From positions 3,503,501 through 3,567,500 of the forward strand of contig CM036642.1 in NCBI GenBank assembly GCA_020746105.1: DNA of 64,000 bases, read 5' to 3'. Positions 1-12,700 of this stretch are shown here, piece by piece. The notes beneath the pieces are model-generated. The model was not told the origin of the DNA. It made no database searches and saw only the letters and a list, made by a program, of their open reading frames with translations. The translations under genes were made by a program, and so were the position numbers. Position 1 is the first letter of the stretch, and each line of letters opens with the position of its first letter. This DNA is from Trogon surrucura. Its lineage: Eukaryota > Chordata > Aves > Trogoniformes > Trogonidae.

Positions 1-2238
1 ATGACGTGAGAGACTAAACAATCTGTACCTCTCCTTTATCGCTAGCGTTACGTGCTCCTGCATTCCTTCTCTCCTCCTCTCCTGTGCTGTGATCACCCTG
101 GCTGCTCTTAATCGTAGCACACATGCGAGATCAGGGGGGCAATGCGACCCCTTGGGCGCTAGAGCTGGCAAACTGGATGCACAACTGTTCTGGCTTTACT
201 CCCGCTGCAACTCCCCAGCTCATTGAAAGGCAAAACAGTTAATTAAAAAAATAATTTGCTCCTCTGATAGGATTTGCTCGACACGTGGCAAAACTCTGGA
301 AGAATTTTGGAAACCAAGATTGATTTACGTTTTTTTTTTTTCATAGAAAATAAATATTATTTAGAAGTCTCTCATTTGAAGAAACGAGTCTTGAAGGTAA
401 TGAACATCCCGCATCTAAAACATTTCTTCTTTTCTTTGTGAGTTCAGGGTGGAAAGACTCTCAGGTTCTATAAGAAACTGAGTAAAATGATGTTTTGCAT
501 CTGTGTGTGTTACTTCCATGGCGTGTACCTTTGTAGTTTCAAGAAATTTTAATTAAGCCGGAGGAGTTTGGGTGTTCTGTGTAGCGGTGATTGGTACTAG
601 CTGGACTATCGATCAATAGAAAGATTTGCTTTATTAGAACAGAAGGAGCACTCTCACAGAATGGAATTTTGGGGGGTCACCCTCACCGCTGCTATTTGTT
701 TTTACTCTGCAGCATCATAAACCACCTTTTGAAAGACTGCTTTTATGAGCTCATTTTTGGACAACGTAGCAACAGTAAGGTATCAGCACCTGTGTTTTTA
801 GTTTCTAGGGTGTATTGGTGCCAGGTGGGAAAAGAGTGGGAGACGGAGTCCTTGCAACAACCTTTTGCAACTGGATCTTTACAGCAAGCAAGAGAGACAG
901 CGAAAAATAGTCAACATTATTTCAGCACAGTGGGGAAGAAGGGATGAAAGCTCTGCAAATGAATTCATTGTGACAACCTTTGTGAAGAATCTGAGTGTTT
1001 GATCTTTTAAAAGATTTAATAATTCTTTTGATAGATTAAAGAATAAACTGCGTGGGAGGAGGTGGAGAAGTTAACTTTCTTCCCCCTATTCTGTCAAAAT
1101 AGTAAATAAAAAGAGCAAATTCCTAAATTTAGCAAGCTTCTCCTCACACCACCTCTTTTTTGCGGGTTGGATGCATGTCAAGTTATAGTTTATCCATTAG
1201 ATAAACACTAGGAAATATGACCCTTTAGATAAAGCTTGTGGACAATGATCTAATGTGCTTATATCCAATGGAAATTGATCTAAAAAGCAAAGTAATTGAA
1301 CGCTTTGAAATCAGTATTTCCACTATGTAGCAATCTATGGAGTCCTCTCTTCCTCCAAAAGGGCAGGCTCTCAATCACAATGTTGTTTTTGTTTTCTGGG
1401 GTTTTTTTCCCCCTGCTTTACCCAGGTTTTCTGCCAGTTGCTGAGACCTTTTGGTATCTGAGCAACACAGGATTTTCCCTGGCAAATGTCTTCAAATGGC
1501 CTCCAACCAATGAAGCCAAGCTCTGAAGGTCTTTGCACTGATACTACTAAACTATATCTTAGAATAATTTTTGATTTCTTTTAGCCTGAAAAATCTTTGC
1601 ATCTTGGATCCTATTGTCAAAGCTAACTCAGGTTCATGATGCTGTGATGCAGGAAGTAAATTTCTCTTACATTTTTTTGAGGTATTGCTTAAAATAAAAA
1701 AAAAAAACAACAACAAAAAGAACCTCACCTCCATGAGTTTAAATTGGCTAGAGTTTTCTATTAAAGGACCTGATATTTTTAAAGTAAAGAAATTGTCCCT
1801 GTTGCAGAAAAACATTTTTCATTGGGGAATCAAACCTTTCTACTTTGAAAAAGTATTTATTCCTTAAAATTAGCAGAGGTTTTTTGGTCTAGGCTGGCCA
1901 TTCGACTTTGGCTAATAAACAAAAGAGTTTTGACTGGTAACAGCTGTCATGTGTAAGTAGGAAAGGGTAGGAAGACTGTGTAATCATTTCCTCATCGAAT
2001 GCTGAGCAGCCTTTCTCGTGATAAGACCCCAGGGTCCCACAGAGTGAGCCAGAAACTCATCTGGACCAGAGTTGGACAGGAAGGGCACTCAATATAGGCA
2101 TCTATTTCAAAAGACTCTGCATAATGAAGATTAATTAGACCTTCTCTACTGATCAAGAGTTAAGTGCACATATCCAAAGCCCTGGGCTTCCTCACACCAC
2201 CAAAGACTTTCCAAGGAAAACCAAGAAAAATAAAAAGT

Positions 2239-2312
2239 GGTAGACGTGCTACCAGCACAAAGCAATGTAGGAATAAGTTTGTTTGCACTACTGCGGCTGG
2301 CTTCTCAAACCA
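2239..2312 (+). repeat. Diverged direct repeat, copy A
   Basis: Shared blocks with copy B (3091-3190) are GGTAGACG, CCAGCACAA, AGCAA, GAATAAG, a TTGT/TTTGCA block and CGGCTGGCTTCTC-AACCA, all in the same order and orientation. Copy A lacks about 18 bases between the first two blocks and about 8 after GAATAAG. I cannot assign it to a known repeat family. Confidence 0.55.
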
Positions 2313-3090
2313 TGCTACGCGTGCTTCCTCTTTCCCAGCAAAAGGACAAATTCACATACCTACGTCTTAATGTTTTTAGCTTCGGTCTATGTTGTGAGCT
2401 AGGTTTCAGTTGGACTTCGGAGTTTTACAGTGGTAACTTTTCTTTCTGATGGGTTTTCCTCTGAGGCATCGCTTGGTCTAGAGCTCAGATGCAGTCTGGA
2501 GCGATCTTGTTCTTTGATCCTACAGTTTCAAGCCCAGGATCTAAAGTAATCTCCTTTCAAATGGCACCAATGGGGAATAAGACACCAATGCAGCCTGTAC
2601 TCAATTTAAGGATGCTGGAAAAGGATGCGAATGACTTTCTTGTGTTTTTTTATTTTCTAGCTGAAGCATCCGTTTGAATAGTTGGCGGAATGAGGGGCTA
2701 TGTCTAATGGCATCTGTAGCACAGGCCATTGCCAAGGCAGGGTCGGCTTTATAAAATACTTATGAGGTAAAGACTGTCTCCCATTGCTACTTTAGATACA
2801 ACCGGCGATTGCTATTGGCACAAAGAAAACTTAGGCGATGGGTGGGAAAGGAGCTGAACCCCGTCTCCTTGTGGAGTGTCTCCAGCACCTTTGGGCACGC
2901 AAAATCCTTGACAATCCTTCTTGTCAAGGCTGCTGACTGCTCTCATTAACTTCAAGTGGAATCGAGTGTTCAGCACAATGGAAAACCGAGCCCTTCACTT
3001 CTTTAAAGTGATCTTTTAGGTTTCATATTTATTTGCAAAACAGGATAACGTGTCCTGAAGAAAACGTTTTGCTCCTCGCCCGGAGCCTTA

Positions 3091-3190
3091 GGTAGACGCA
3101 TCTAGGAAACGCATGTTCTTCCAGCACAATAGCAACTTATGAATAAGATCATACTTGTATTTGCATTAACACGGCTGGCTTCTCCAACCA
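3091..3190 (+). repeat. Diverged direct repeat, copy B
   Basis: This is the longer partner of the repeat at 2239-2312, about 850 bases downstream in the same orientation. Its best-conserved part, ACGGCTGGCTTCTCCAACCA, ends the repeat. Similarity fades beyond it. The origin is unknown: an old transposable element family or a local duplication of a regulatory segment. Confidence 0.55.
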
Positions 3191-5410
3191 GTTTTACATA
3201 ATCTCCTTTTCAATGGGTAAGGGTGTCATTTCCCCTTCATTTCATACAACTGTGCTTTGAAAACGTAGGGAGGAAGTATTTAAAGAAAGTCCGCATTTTA
3301 TGAAAGGGAAAATTGCCGGCGTTCCTTTGTGTGTCTCAGTAGGATTTGGATAGATTACTCATACTTAAAAAGGAAGGGAGCTTTTGCTTTCTCTTCTCCT
3401 TTTTGAAAAACTTGCATTAACATGATGTATTGACATATTACAAAATCCAAGGAATGCTGGAGAGCAGATCAGACATGACTTTGTCCACAAGTTGCAACAA
3501 ATTCTAAAAACGTCATCACCTTCTGAAATAAAATTGTCACATTTGGGATACAGGCAACTTTTATAAGGACTGAAGCTTCACATATTAGATAGGCACAACA
3601 GCATGCTTTCTCTCACTTTCTCTTTCTGCTTAAAAATGGATTCTCTTTTTCTTTTTTCGCCCCATTCTTTCTTTTGATCCAATAAGCTTGGTACGAATGC
3701 AGCACATTTTAACAATTTTCATAAATCAAGCAACTGGAATAGATTTTAATACAGAATTGTATTACTGCAAGAATGCAAGGCATGCAGGCTCTAAGCACTA
3801 ACATTTCTATTAGCTGAATGGAAGCCAATGCTTTAGCTGTAAGCATGTTAAAGGAAAATAATTCTCCTCTACGTTTCTGGGGTTTCTGATGTCAAAAATC
3901 ATCCCTGTAAGTTTTTCAGAGTTGTCCTGTCTCCTGGGTGTTATGACCGGTCAGTCAGTTTGAAGGCTGTGTTTTATTCTTCATGGTCAGATATGGAAGT
4001 CTATTGAACTATTGTTCTGACATTCTTTGATTAAAAAAGTCATGTGGAAGTAGAATATCAGCACTATAAGGAGCTATTAGGTACCTTTTCATCAAGTTTT
4101 TCTATTCTTTTCAGGATGTATGCTTGTATTTGCTGATCATTCTTTGTCAGTTTGACACTTGCTAATCAACCATTGATGACACTTGTCATTCTTGCAAAGG
4201 ACACTTTAAGTTATGAGGTCATAAAGACATTTTAGACACCTAAATGCACGGTGTGCATATGTGTGTGTGCACTTGTGTGCATGTGTTTATATTTACAAAA
4301 GGTGTTTATCCTAACACTACTTCTTTTGGTATAGTTTGGCTTTTTCTCTCCTTCCTTCTCATTTGTTGCTATTTTTTTCGTTTATCAAAAGCTACTCATT
4401 GCTTAATCATTAATAAAAATGTAAAGGCAGAGGTGAATTTGCTGGTTAAAACTGAGGAAGAAAAAAAAGAGGAAATTTTAAAGCTGCATTGTAAAAAACT
4501 GTTGATAAACATTCAATCATCTTTTTTTTTCTTAAAGTAACTGTTTTTTTGAGAAATCAGTTGATGAGACTTTCATCTAAATCCGTTTATTACCTCGTAT
4601 TTGAAAAGCACTCAGCTCAACAGGGCTCTGTACCTTCGCTTGAGATTTCTAGGTATCATTGTATCAGGCATCTTAACTTAAGCATGGGCATGGATAAAAG
4701 GTTTGTTATTAGTTACTCTCTCCCTCAAAAAAAGGCGGCAAATAAGGCATCTGACACTGGGGGAATCAGCCACCAAGCCAATTTGAAGGCATTTCAGCTC
4801 CTATTTCAGAACTGAATTTTATCTTTTTTTTTTTTTTTTTTGTCTTGGCATTCCACAGGTTTTTAAGTGCTAGACTAGTCATACCCTACATCTCTGAAAA
4901 TTAATCAGATTCTGAATTCTCTTCCAGGGCCCTGAAAGATGACAATAGCACTTCAACATGTGGACTCCTGAATCTGTAGGTTGGGTTCCTGACACTAACT
5001 ATAGGCGTCCAACTTCAGAAACCAAATTATTTCAATTTGCATGTACCACTCTTTGGAGGGTTGTCTTCTAAATATAGCAACACGTATCTGTTGTCGCAGG
5101 GCAAAAAGATAGCTTGGGCATTGTAGATGGCTTTTCTGCTGGAGGGGAATACTGGTGTGTTCTCAGTTTAATTGCCCTATTTAGACTGGTGTACCAGTCT
5201 TGGAGCAAGAGTCGTCAAATAATATGCAGGATAATCCCTTCTTATAGGAATCTCGACCTAACCTCAGCGACTGGTACCCAGAGACTGATTCTGGCTCAAG
5301 AACTGACCTCAATCAGAGAGCAGGGCAAATGCAGAAAGCAAATTATCTCACTGCTTCCACAGTTTGCTCCCGAAGGACTACAGAACCTTGCATAAACAAA
5401 ACTAATTATA

Positions 5411-5441
<31 letters not shown>

Positions 5442-5446
5442 AAAAA
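5411..5446. repeat. (AC)13 microsatellite with A10 tail
   Basis: Thirteen perfect AC units (5411-5436) run into ten A. It is a simple sequence repeat and likely polymorphic in length. Confidence 0.9.
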
Positions 5447-5514
5447 CCAACCCCGTAAAACTAAACCTTCGCTTGCAGGCTGACAAAAAGGAACCTGGCA
5501 GAATGTATGTCACA

Positions 5515-5528
5515 GTGCCATCTACTGA
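5515..5528 (-). promoter_or_regulatory. CTCF-like site
   Basis: The minus strand reads TCAGTAGATGGCAC, one mismatch to CCASYAGRKGGCAS. It lies about 70 bases to the right of the AC microsatellite. Confidence 0.3.
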
Positions 5529-5529
5529 C

Positions 5530-8500
5530 GCCGGTCGCCACAGTGTAGGAAGAATTACAGCAATAAAATAAATAAATAAGGCTGGCAGTCTTGGAAGGAT
5601 TATAGTCTTACGTTTAAAGGAAGGAGATGACTGCTGATTAATCTGACAAAAGAGAAAGCCTCACCTACTGACAGGTTATTCATCTCACAAATGTTAGATT
5701 TCTCCTCAGTGCAATATGTTGCTTCTTGTAATTCTTGGAAGGAGACTGTTGCGATGGAGAAACAGCTGACTGTTGGTGCCAGCTTCTATATTTCTGTTTT
5801 GTCTTCATGCACACTGTATGCTGGAGGAGAATTATAGGCTACTAGGGCGAGCAATTTGAAAACGTAAAGGAATTCCATAAAGGAAGGCGATTGCAGAATA
5901 AAATCTGCTCAGTCTACTGTGCGATAACTTTATCTGACACAGAAAATGAGCAGTAACTTGGAGGCAGGTAGGAGCAACATGTAATCCAGTTGACATAAAT
6001 GAAATGATGATACTGGCAGAAAATTGGGCTGCATATGAATATAAAGGCTGTTGAATAACAGGGAATGGAAAATGACACGCTTAGCGGCAGTGAGGTAAAG
6101 ATGAAAGAAGTTCAGAAAACATTTGTACCAGAGAAGCCACGTACAAGTCGATAAAGACTGAAATTCTTTGCTCCTAGGAGCAGAGCTGAATGCTGGAGTC
6201 TGAAGTCCTAGCTGTGTTAAGGGTTGCCAAATGGTAAAGTGTCAAAACAATTAGAGTTTATTCTCTGGTTGCTAATGTGCAAACTGAAGTGGCGGCTGAG
6301 ATGTTCTGCAAAAACATTACTAAGCAAGATGATGTATCATATTCTGTATCACTCTCAGTAATTCCAAGGTAAGAAAGAAATGAAGGATGAGAAGAGAGTG
6401 ATTGGGAATTGAGAGGCAGAGAGGAAAAAAAAAAAAAGTCAAGAGGTGAGGAGAGGGTAGAATATTGATTGAAGAAACATTTTTATATATTCTTAAGCCT
6501 ATTGTCAAGTGTAAGAATTCAGAAGGAGGGTAGAAGTGAGCACCTGAACTGCACTTGCTAAGATTGACTCTCATATGTTGTGGCAGATGGAGCTGACACC
6601 CTGAGAGAGGCTAAGAGGTGAAAGCAATAATGAACAATCTCCACAAAGTAAAAGTAGAAGAAATATTAGAGCTGTTACAGGAGAGCAAGCAGGAGATGTT
6701 TAGATTTATGAGTCCTTTTGGATTGCAGCCATGGTTTGTCTTTATTCCCTGGTAACTGGTTCTTGGTTCGAGGTTTCTTGGGTCGTCAGATTAGTGCCAT
6801 CGGCTCTAGAAGGTTTTTAGTCCCTCCTTTGGATCCTCTTGCAGACAGGGAACTAGCATGTGGAGTGCAAATGCGCTATGCTTTTGGGAGAGATGTCTTG
6901 ATAAGCAAAAGCAAGGGAAATAAGTAAAAATAGAGAGGGAGTTATTATGGCACTCTGTCTCCTTGCTGTTAACATTTTTCTCAACTATTTGCAATGATTT
7001 TTGAAAATTGGACTTAAGGGTGGGTGTTGCGGCTCAGAACTTTGCTGCTGCTATCGAGGGATGGTCTCAGAAGGGAGACCCAAGCTGTGATGAGAGTTGT
7101 CCGTCTGATACAGCAGAAGGCAGATGTTTCATTGAAGTCAACTGGATGACATTAATGTTTAAAGCAACGCACACAACTGAGTCTTTCCTTGGATCGGGGC
7201 CAACAAGTGAACTCTAATTTATTGCTCTTGCTGGGTCTTGGTGTAGGTTTTATGCAAGGCATTTCTCCTGATACTCCGATTTTGCATTCTCTTCTTCCTT
7301 GCATTACTTCATTTCAAGTCAGTTAATGGCAGCCCAGACTTGAACTGTCTGCACCAGGGAGCAGTCGGTTGGGACAGACACCTACAGAACATTAGTGAAC
7401 CCGGGCAGGTGCTTCGCTATCACATTGCAAAGTATTTTTCAGCTGATCTAGAAATTTCAAATAGCCATTTCATTTTTCCTTTTTCTTTAACTTGATATAA
7501 GAAGAAAAAGGGGGCTTCTTATTTTCAGTCATGGATCTTGATGAGGACCAAAGCAGTTTAAACTCAGCTGACCTTAATCATGCAGGTCACCCTTCTAGAA
7601 CTTTTGTTTATGTCCTGTTGAGCTGGTGAAGGAGGGGGGGGAAAGCAGCTTTTAGTTACTAAACCCCCTCGTGGTATTGAATTCTAACCAAGTACATCCA
7701 GCCCTGCCAGCCAGAGATGCCAAAGGGAGGAAAGCTGCTGAATCAAAAGAAAATCAGGATTGGGAGGATGGTAGGGAACATGAGAGTAGCACTAGGTGAG
7801 TTTATTTGAAAGATTTATTACTGTTTTGTATTTGCAGATCATCTGGGAGTAGACTTAGGTTTTTATTATTACTGTTTTCCTAAATTATTTAGCAAATGTT
7901 TTATGAGAGCGACTTTCAGCATATAGATTAGATATCACCAGCTATTTGCTGCCCTTGAGTAAGTTTTGCTGCTCTGAGCTGAACTTGCAAGATGCCAAAA
8001 ACTGCTGAACACCCTGGGCTGTGGGCTGAGTAGATGGGAGCTTAAATCCTATTGGCCTGGTGTGGAGTGGCCACTTGGATCATGTGGTTCTCTTTCTGCT
8101 GCCTGCCTGACTCTCAAGTGCCTTTCAGATCGTTCACATGAATGCTTCTGCCACGATAGAGCAGCCCTGGCACTTTCTGCTTGCCTGCAAACCCAGCTGA
8201 GCGGCCTCGTGGGCTGGCGGCACGTGCTGTGGCAGCGGGAGGTGATGGACAAGTGGGTGTGGAGGTACAGCCTGTGGCCAGGCACCAGCAAAGAATAACC
8301 ACTGGTCCTTCCAGGCCTCCATCCCTCCCTGTTGCAGGTCATCCCTTGGGCACTGGTGGCGAAGTTGGGAATAATTCGGAAAGCAAGCACTGCCTTGAAT
8401 ACCAGTGTTCTGCTGCCCTGCCCAGGCGGAGTGGTCCTGGACAGACGGGATGGACAAACGGCTCTACCTTTGCATCCATCGTGTGCTGTGATAGAGCATC

Positions 8501-9580
8501 TCCTCACTGCGGGGTGGTGGCAGAATCACTTACCAGGTTTAGCATGCAGCAGAGATGATCTTTGATCCAAGTGCAATCGTTTCATTGTGGGTGCTGGGAA
8601 CTCACTGTAGACTTCATTGTGGTACTGACCCAAACTGAAGTCAGCCATGTCTTTGAGTTTGGGGCAATGAGCAGCCCCTGAAGCATGTTCTCAAGCTTAC
8701 TTATTTGCCTGAAAACCACCAGTCTCCTTCCTGAGGAGTAGGGTGGCATTATTAGAAAACCTACGAGATGTGCCACGCTGGCCTTGCGAGCGGATGTGTC
8801 TTTGCTGAGCATGGTTTGCTACATTATGCTGTGTAGTCATCAGCTAATTAATGCTGATTTATTTAGAAATATAGTCTAGCCATAGCTGACTGCTGTTCAA
8901 AAAGATCCGGGTATGTCCTTTCTCTACCACACTAACTGGAGTGCATTTGCTGAAGTTGCTGTTGCATACAGTTAAGCAATGAAACATTTACAGCCATTTC
9001 AGAAACGTTTGCAGTGGACAATGTTCCTCGTTAATTTTGCCGTTGTAGACGGGATTTCATGAGGTGTGAAGGCATGCAGAGTCATACTTTATACTATCCC
9101 TGATCTTGCTTGTAAGACCAAACTTTTAAGGAAAAAAAATGCATTGAAATGAGAAAGGGATATTTTAGGGAAGATTGAGCAAGAGGCTTGGCGCACCATG
9201 AGAGTAAGGACTGTTGTGCAGTTCCGCATCCAGCCATGCGGCGACTTGTGCTCTTGTGAATTGATTGTCTTGCATCAATCTGCCAGTTCCTGTAGTACAA
9301 TCTACCAGGAAGCATTTGAAAGGGCATGTTATCATTAAAATACACTCTGCTGCAGATTGAGGAGTTGTGACTTTGCAGGTGGTATAACTGCCATTGGCAG
9401 AACCAGTGGAAGGGCTGTTCTTCCACTGAAATGTGGGAACAAGCTCCTGTTCGACGGTGCCTCTCGGAGTAAGCAGGATTCGGTGTACTATAAAAATATA
9501 ACAATAATGAGTTCCTTCCAGCACCTTCACCTAAGGAATCTCTAGGTATGTTTCAAATATCAAAGAGCAAGAAACCCATT
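5530..9580. other. Non-coding; no gene seen
   Basis: A GC-richer block at about 8040-8570 has overlapping open frames of up to 152 codons on both strands, but none looks like a protein family and no splice pattern joins them. The rest is AT-rich with nothing recognisable. Confidence 0.65.
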
Positions 9581-9581
9581 G

Positions 9582-9705
9582 TAGTACCATCCCCTGGGTA
9601 CAGGTGGGAAACAGAGACCCTGAGCCGTAGAAAGAATTGTACAAGGCTAAAGGTAAAGCCAGTAGTGTATCAGGAGACCGAATACAAAACTGGCTCTCGG
9701 GTCTG
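9582..9705 (-). mobile_element. MIR-like SINE remnant
   Basis: The plus strand reads CAGGTGGGAAACAGAGACCC, then a diverged AAGGCTAAAGGTAAAGCCAG, then TCAGGAGACCGAATACAAAAC and GGCTCTCGGGTCTGAC. The order matches the reverse complement of the MIR 5' half (ACAGGTGGGGAAACTGAGGC, AAGGTCACACAG, GCAGAGCCGGGAATTGAACC). It is old and only partly aligned. Confidence 0.5.
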
Positions 9706-12700
9706 ACCCTTGCTGCAGGAGTTGTCCCCATCTTACCTCCTGCACTGGGATAATTTTTAAATAAAAATACATACACAAACACTTAATACCTAGTAAATAT
9801 GTTGGTCTTTCTTGCCGAAGGAATCTTCAATTTTAGAAAAGCTAAAGCGATGCCTACGTGTTTGCAAGCTGCAGTATAACAAGCCACTGCTATAACCAAT
9901 TACAGAATGCTCTGCTCCATCCCATCCGTCACAGGGCTGTATCTTTACTTGACTCTCCTGTAAATATTAAGACACATGATAGAGAGTGATAGGTCAAAGC
10001 AGAGAAGATCTGGAATTATTCTTTTCATAATCCAAAAGAATGAGCCTTTGTTATTTCTCGCACTTGTGTATTTGCCCCAATTTATGGGGTAGATAAGGCT
10101 TGAAGAACGACATCACGAGTTGCTTTTTCTTATTGATCTAGCTTTTAATGTGCAAACAATGAAAACAATAAAACTTGCATTTAAAAACAAACATTTCTAA
10201 CACAGGAGCTACATTAAAATGACACAAATTGCTTTTGTGGGCTGAATTTAACAGAACACCCATGAGGTTCCACTTAAAAACAACAAGCCAACAAAAATCA
10301 AATTGCATTGTTTTACTAGCAAACAAAATGGTGAACATGCCTTGGGCTACGTTTTCAGCATGTTTTCTTGGAAGATCAAAGCTTAAATCCCATTAACCCT
10401 TCAAATGTCAGTCTAGTGAATTCACTTCTTTACCTCTGGGCTTTTAATACTCCCTTTAACATGAACCAAGCTCTTTGCCTACGTCTGATCCTTTTCCTCC
10501 TCCTCCTCCTCACGCAGTCAGCGCTTCTCTTGTCTCCCCCACCGGCGTCTCTACGGAAGCACCACCTTGTAAGTGGGTAGAGTTCAAACAGACTGTTATC
10601 CATCCCACACTGGTTTCCCATTTTACTAACTTGGAGATCTGGATAGAAGCCAGACCTAAAATAAATTTTATTTTTTCTTTTGGTTACCATTTGCTGTGGC
10701 ACTGCAAACCCCTCCGGCAAACGGCCGAATAAGACTCTCTTTGCTGGCCAGCAGACCCTCCTTTAGATCAAGTTTGGGTCTTGGTTTGACCCCTCCCTGT
10801 CAATGATCTCCTCCTGGGCGTTCGGTACGCTGGTACTTCGATGTGTCTGACGGTTGGCTGCTCATAGGGAAGGAAAGCTGATTTGTGATGGTGTTCGACA
10901 CAATTTCTGTCACCTGTTCCCCCAACTGCTCGTCATCCTGTGTGCCTCCTATTCACACGAGCAAACACACGCTCGATGCCTCCTCCTGAGAGTTAGCTGC
11001 TTTCCTGGGGACAACGCACTAATACCTTTGTCCAAACATGCCCGTTTGGCCACGGCGGGACGGCTCCTAATCTGGCTTTACCCTTATTTCACTGCTCTGC
11101 TGGGACCTTGCTTCGTGTATAAGTACAGAATCCTCAAAATCGTTATTAATTCCAAATATCTGTGTGTCCGTTGTGTAACGTCGGGAAGATTAGGACAATA
11201 GCACAGATGCACCCTTCTGGTATCAGTTTGTCCTTACGGGGAAGCATGGAAAGGTTTAGCTGCACCGGTGAGCAGCAGCATTTTGAGCACTTGGCTCATC
11301 CAGCCCAGGATGATACCGACAGTCCAGGAGGGTCCTTGGAGTGTTTGGAAACTTGCCAGAAGGCAGGGGTGAAAAAGGAGGATTTTCTTGTGTGTCCAGA
11401 ATTAAATCTCTTAAAAATAAAAGGAAAAAAATAAAAAGGAAGGTGAGGAAAGTGGGAAAAAACAAAAAAATAAGGAAAGAGCCTGCATTAACTTAGCTCC
11501 AACCAGCTCCACGTTCGTTAAGTGGAGCTGAGCGAGAAGGTGAATGTGTCCCAGCTCATACAGAAGCAAACTGTACTTTCCGGCTGCGCTACCCTTCTCG
11601 GGCCTCCCATCGACATGCCAGAGTTCACTCTTCAACTGATTCAGTTACAGTACCAGCCCCACAGCTGTCTACAGCTGTGTGCCTCCCAGCTCCACACAAC
11701 TGCCTTTTCACACAGAAATGGCCCCTTTTAAAAGGGTTCACTCGCACAGATTGCTGCAGTCTAACAATGTGTAAAACATGGTACTTCAGACAGGCTCTCC
11801 TTTTTATTGTGTGGTCTTTTTTCGGAGTCTTTTATACCCCCCGGATGAGAAGAGCTATTGCCAAATAACTTGGCAGCGTGGTTTGGGGTTTTTTTCGTGG
11901 TTTATTTTTTTTATTTTTTCACCTGAGTGCTTCCCAAGGAGGGCTCCTGCCTCCCCTGCTGCCCCCTTCTTTAGAAATGCCTCATCCTACCTCCAGTTCT
12001 TTCTAAGAAAAAAAAAAAAAAAGAAAACTGCCCTCCCTTTTCTTTTTGAATAATTGCAATGCAAAGCCCTGAAAGGCCAAGTATACAAATCGGAGCGTGG
12101 TTCCAAGGGCTGTTTCCTCCGAAGCACCTGCAGGGAAAGCTTCCCGTGGGATCGCGGGCGCAGTCGTCACCGTGGCCATGGCAGAAGCTCTGGATCTGGG
12201 GTACAAACCCTAAGCACAGAATAAAGCCTCCACTTGCACCCCCGGTGTAGATACTTTACCCTAAATCTGAGGGAAGTGAGCAAGAATAATGAGCAACAGA
12301 AGTTTTTTATTACTCTCTTTTAGCGAATACCTGAAGTTTGCCCAGTGCTGCACAGAGCAGGGTTAAAGGAGGGTCTCTTGCTCGGGAGCATTTGCAGTCA
12401 CAGCAGAAGGTGCAGAAGTGTGTTCTCTTCGCTCCTGCTTTTACTTGACTGTAGGAAAACTGCGTTTTGTGATGGGTGGGGAAAAAAAAAGGCATTTTGC
12501 AGCATCTTTAGTTCTGCTGGTTTGGGGATATCTAGAGGTGGTGGTGGTTGTTATTCCGTATAGGAAGGCTGTTATTGCTTCCCCTCGGGTACAAACTGCG
12601 TCGTGTCTCTCCTCTCGATTTCCCCTTTTTCTGCTGCGCTGAGGAAATGAAGAGGAAGGAGGGAAACAAACGCAAAAGCAGCGCTTGTTTCCCTTTGTCT

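Larger units (their letters stand above)
1..5400. other. Non-coding, AT-rich; no gene seen
   Basis: All six frames are broken by frequent stops; the longest open frame is 118 codons and has no recognisable motif. Apart from the diverged direct repeat at 2.2/3.1 kb, a degenerate TG-rich patch (4250-4290) and a T-run near 4823-4842, I see nothing. Confidence 0.7.

Noticed and set aside
8049-8507. Cluster of open frames on both strands near 8.0-8.6 kb, considered as a retrogene
   Set aside because: No known protein recognised in any frame, no A-tail and no target-site duplication seen.
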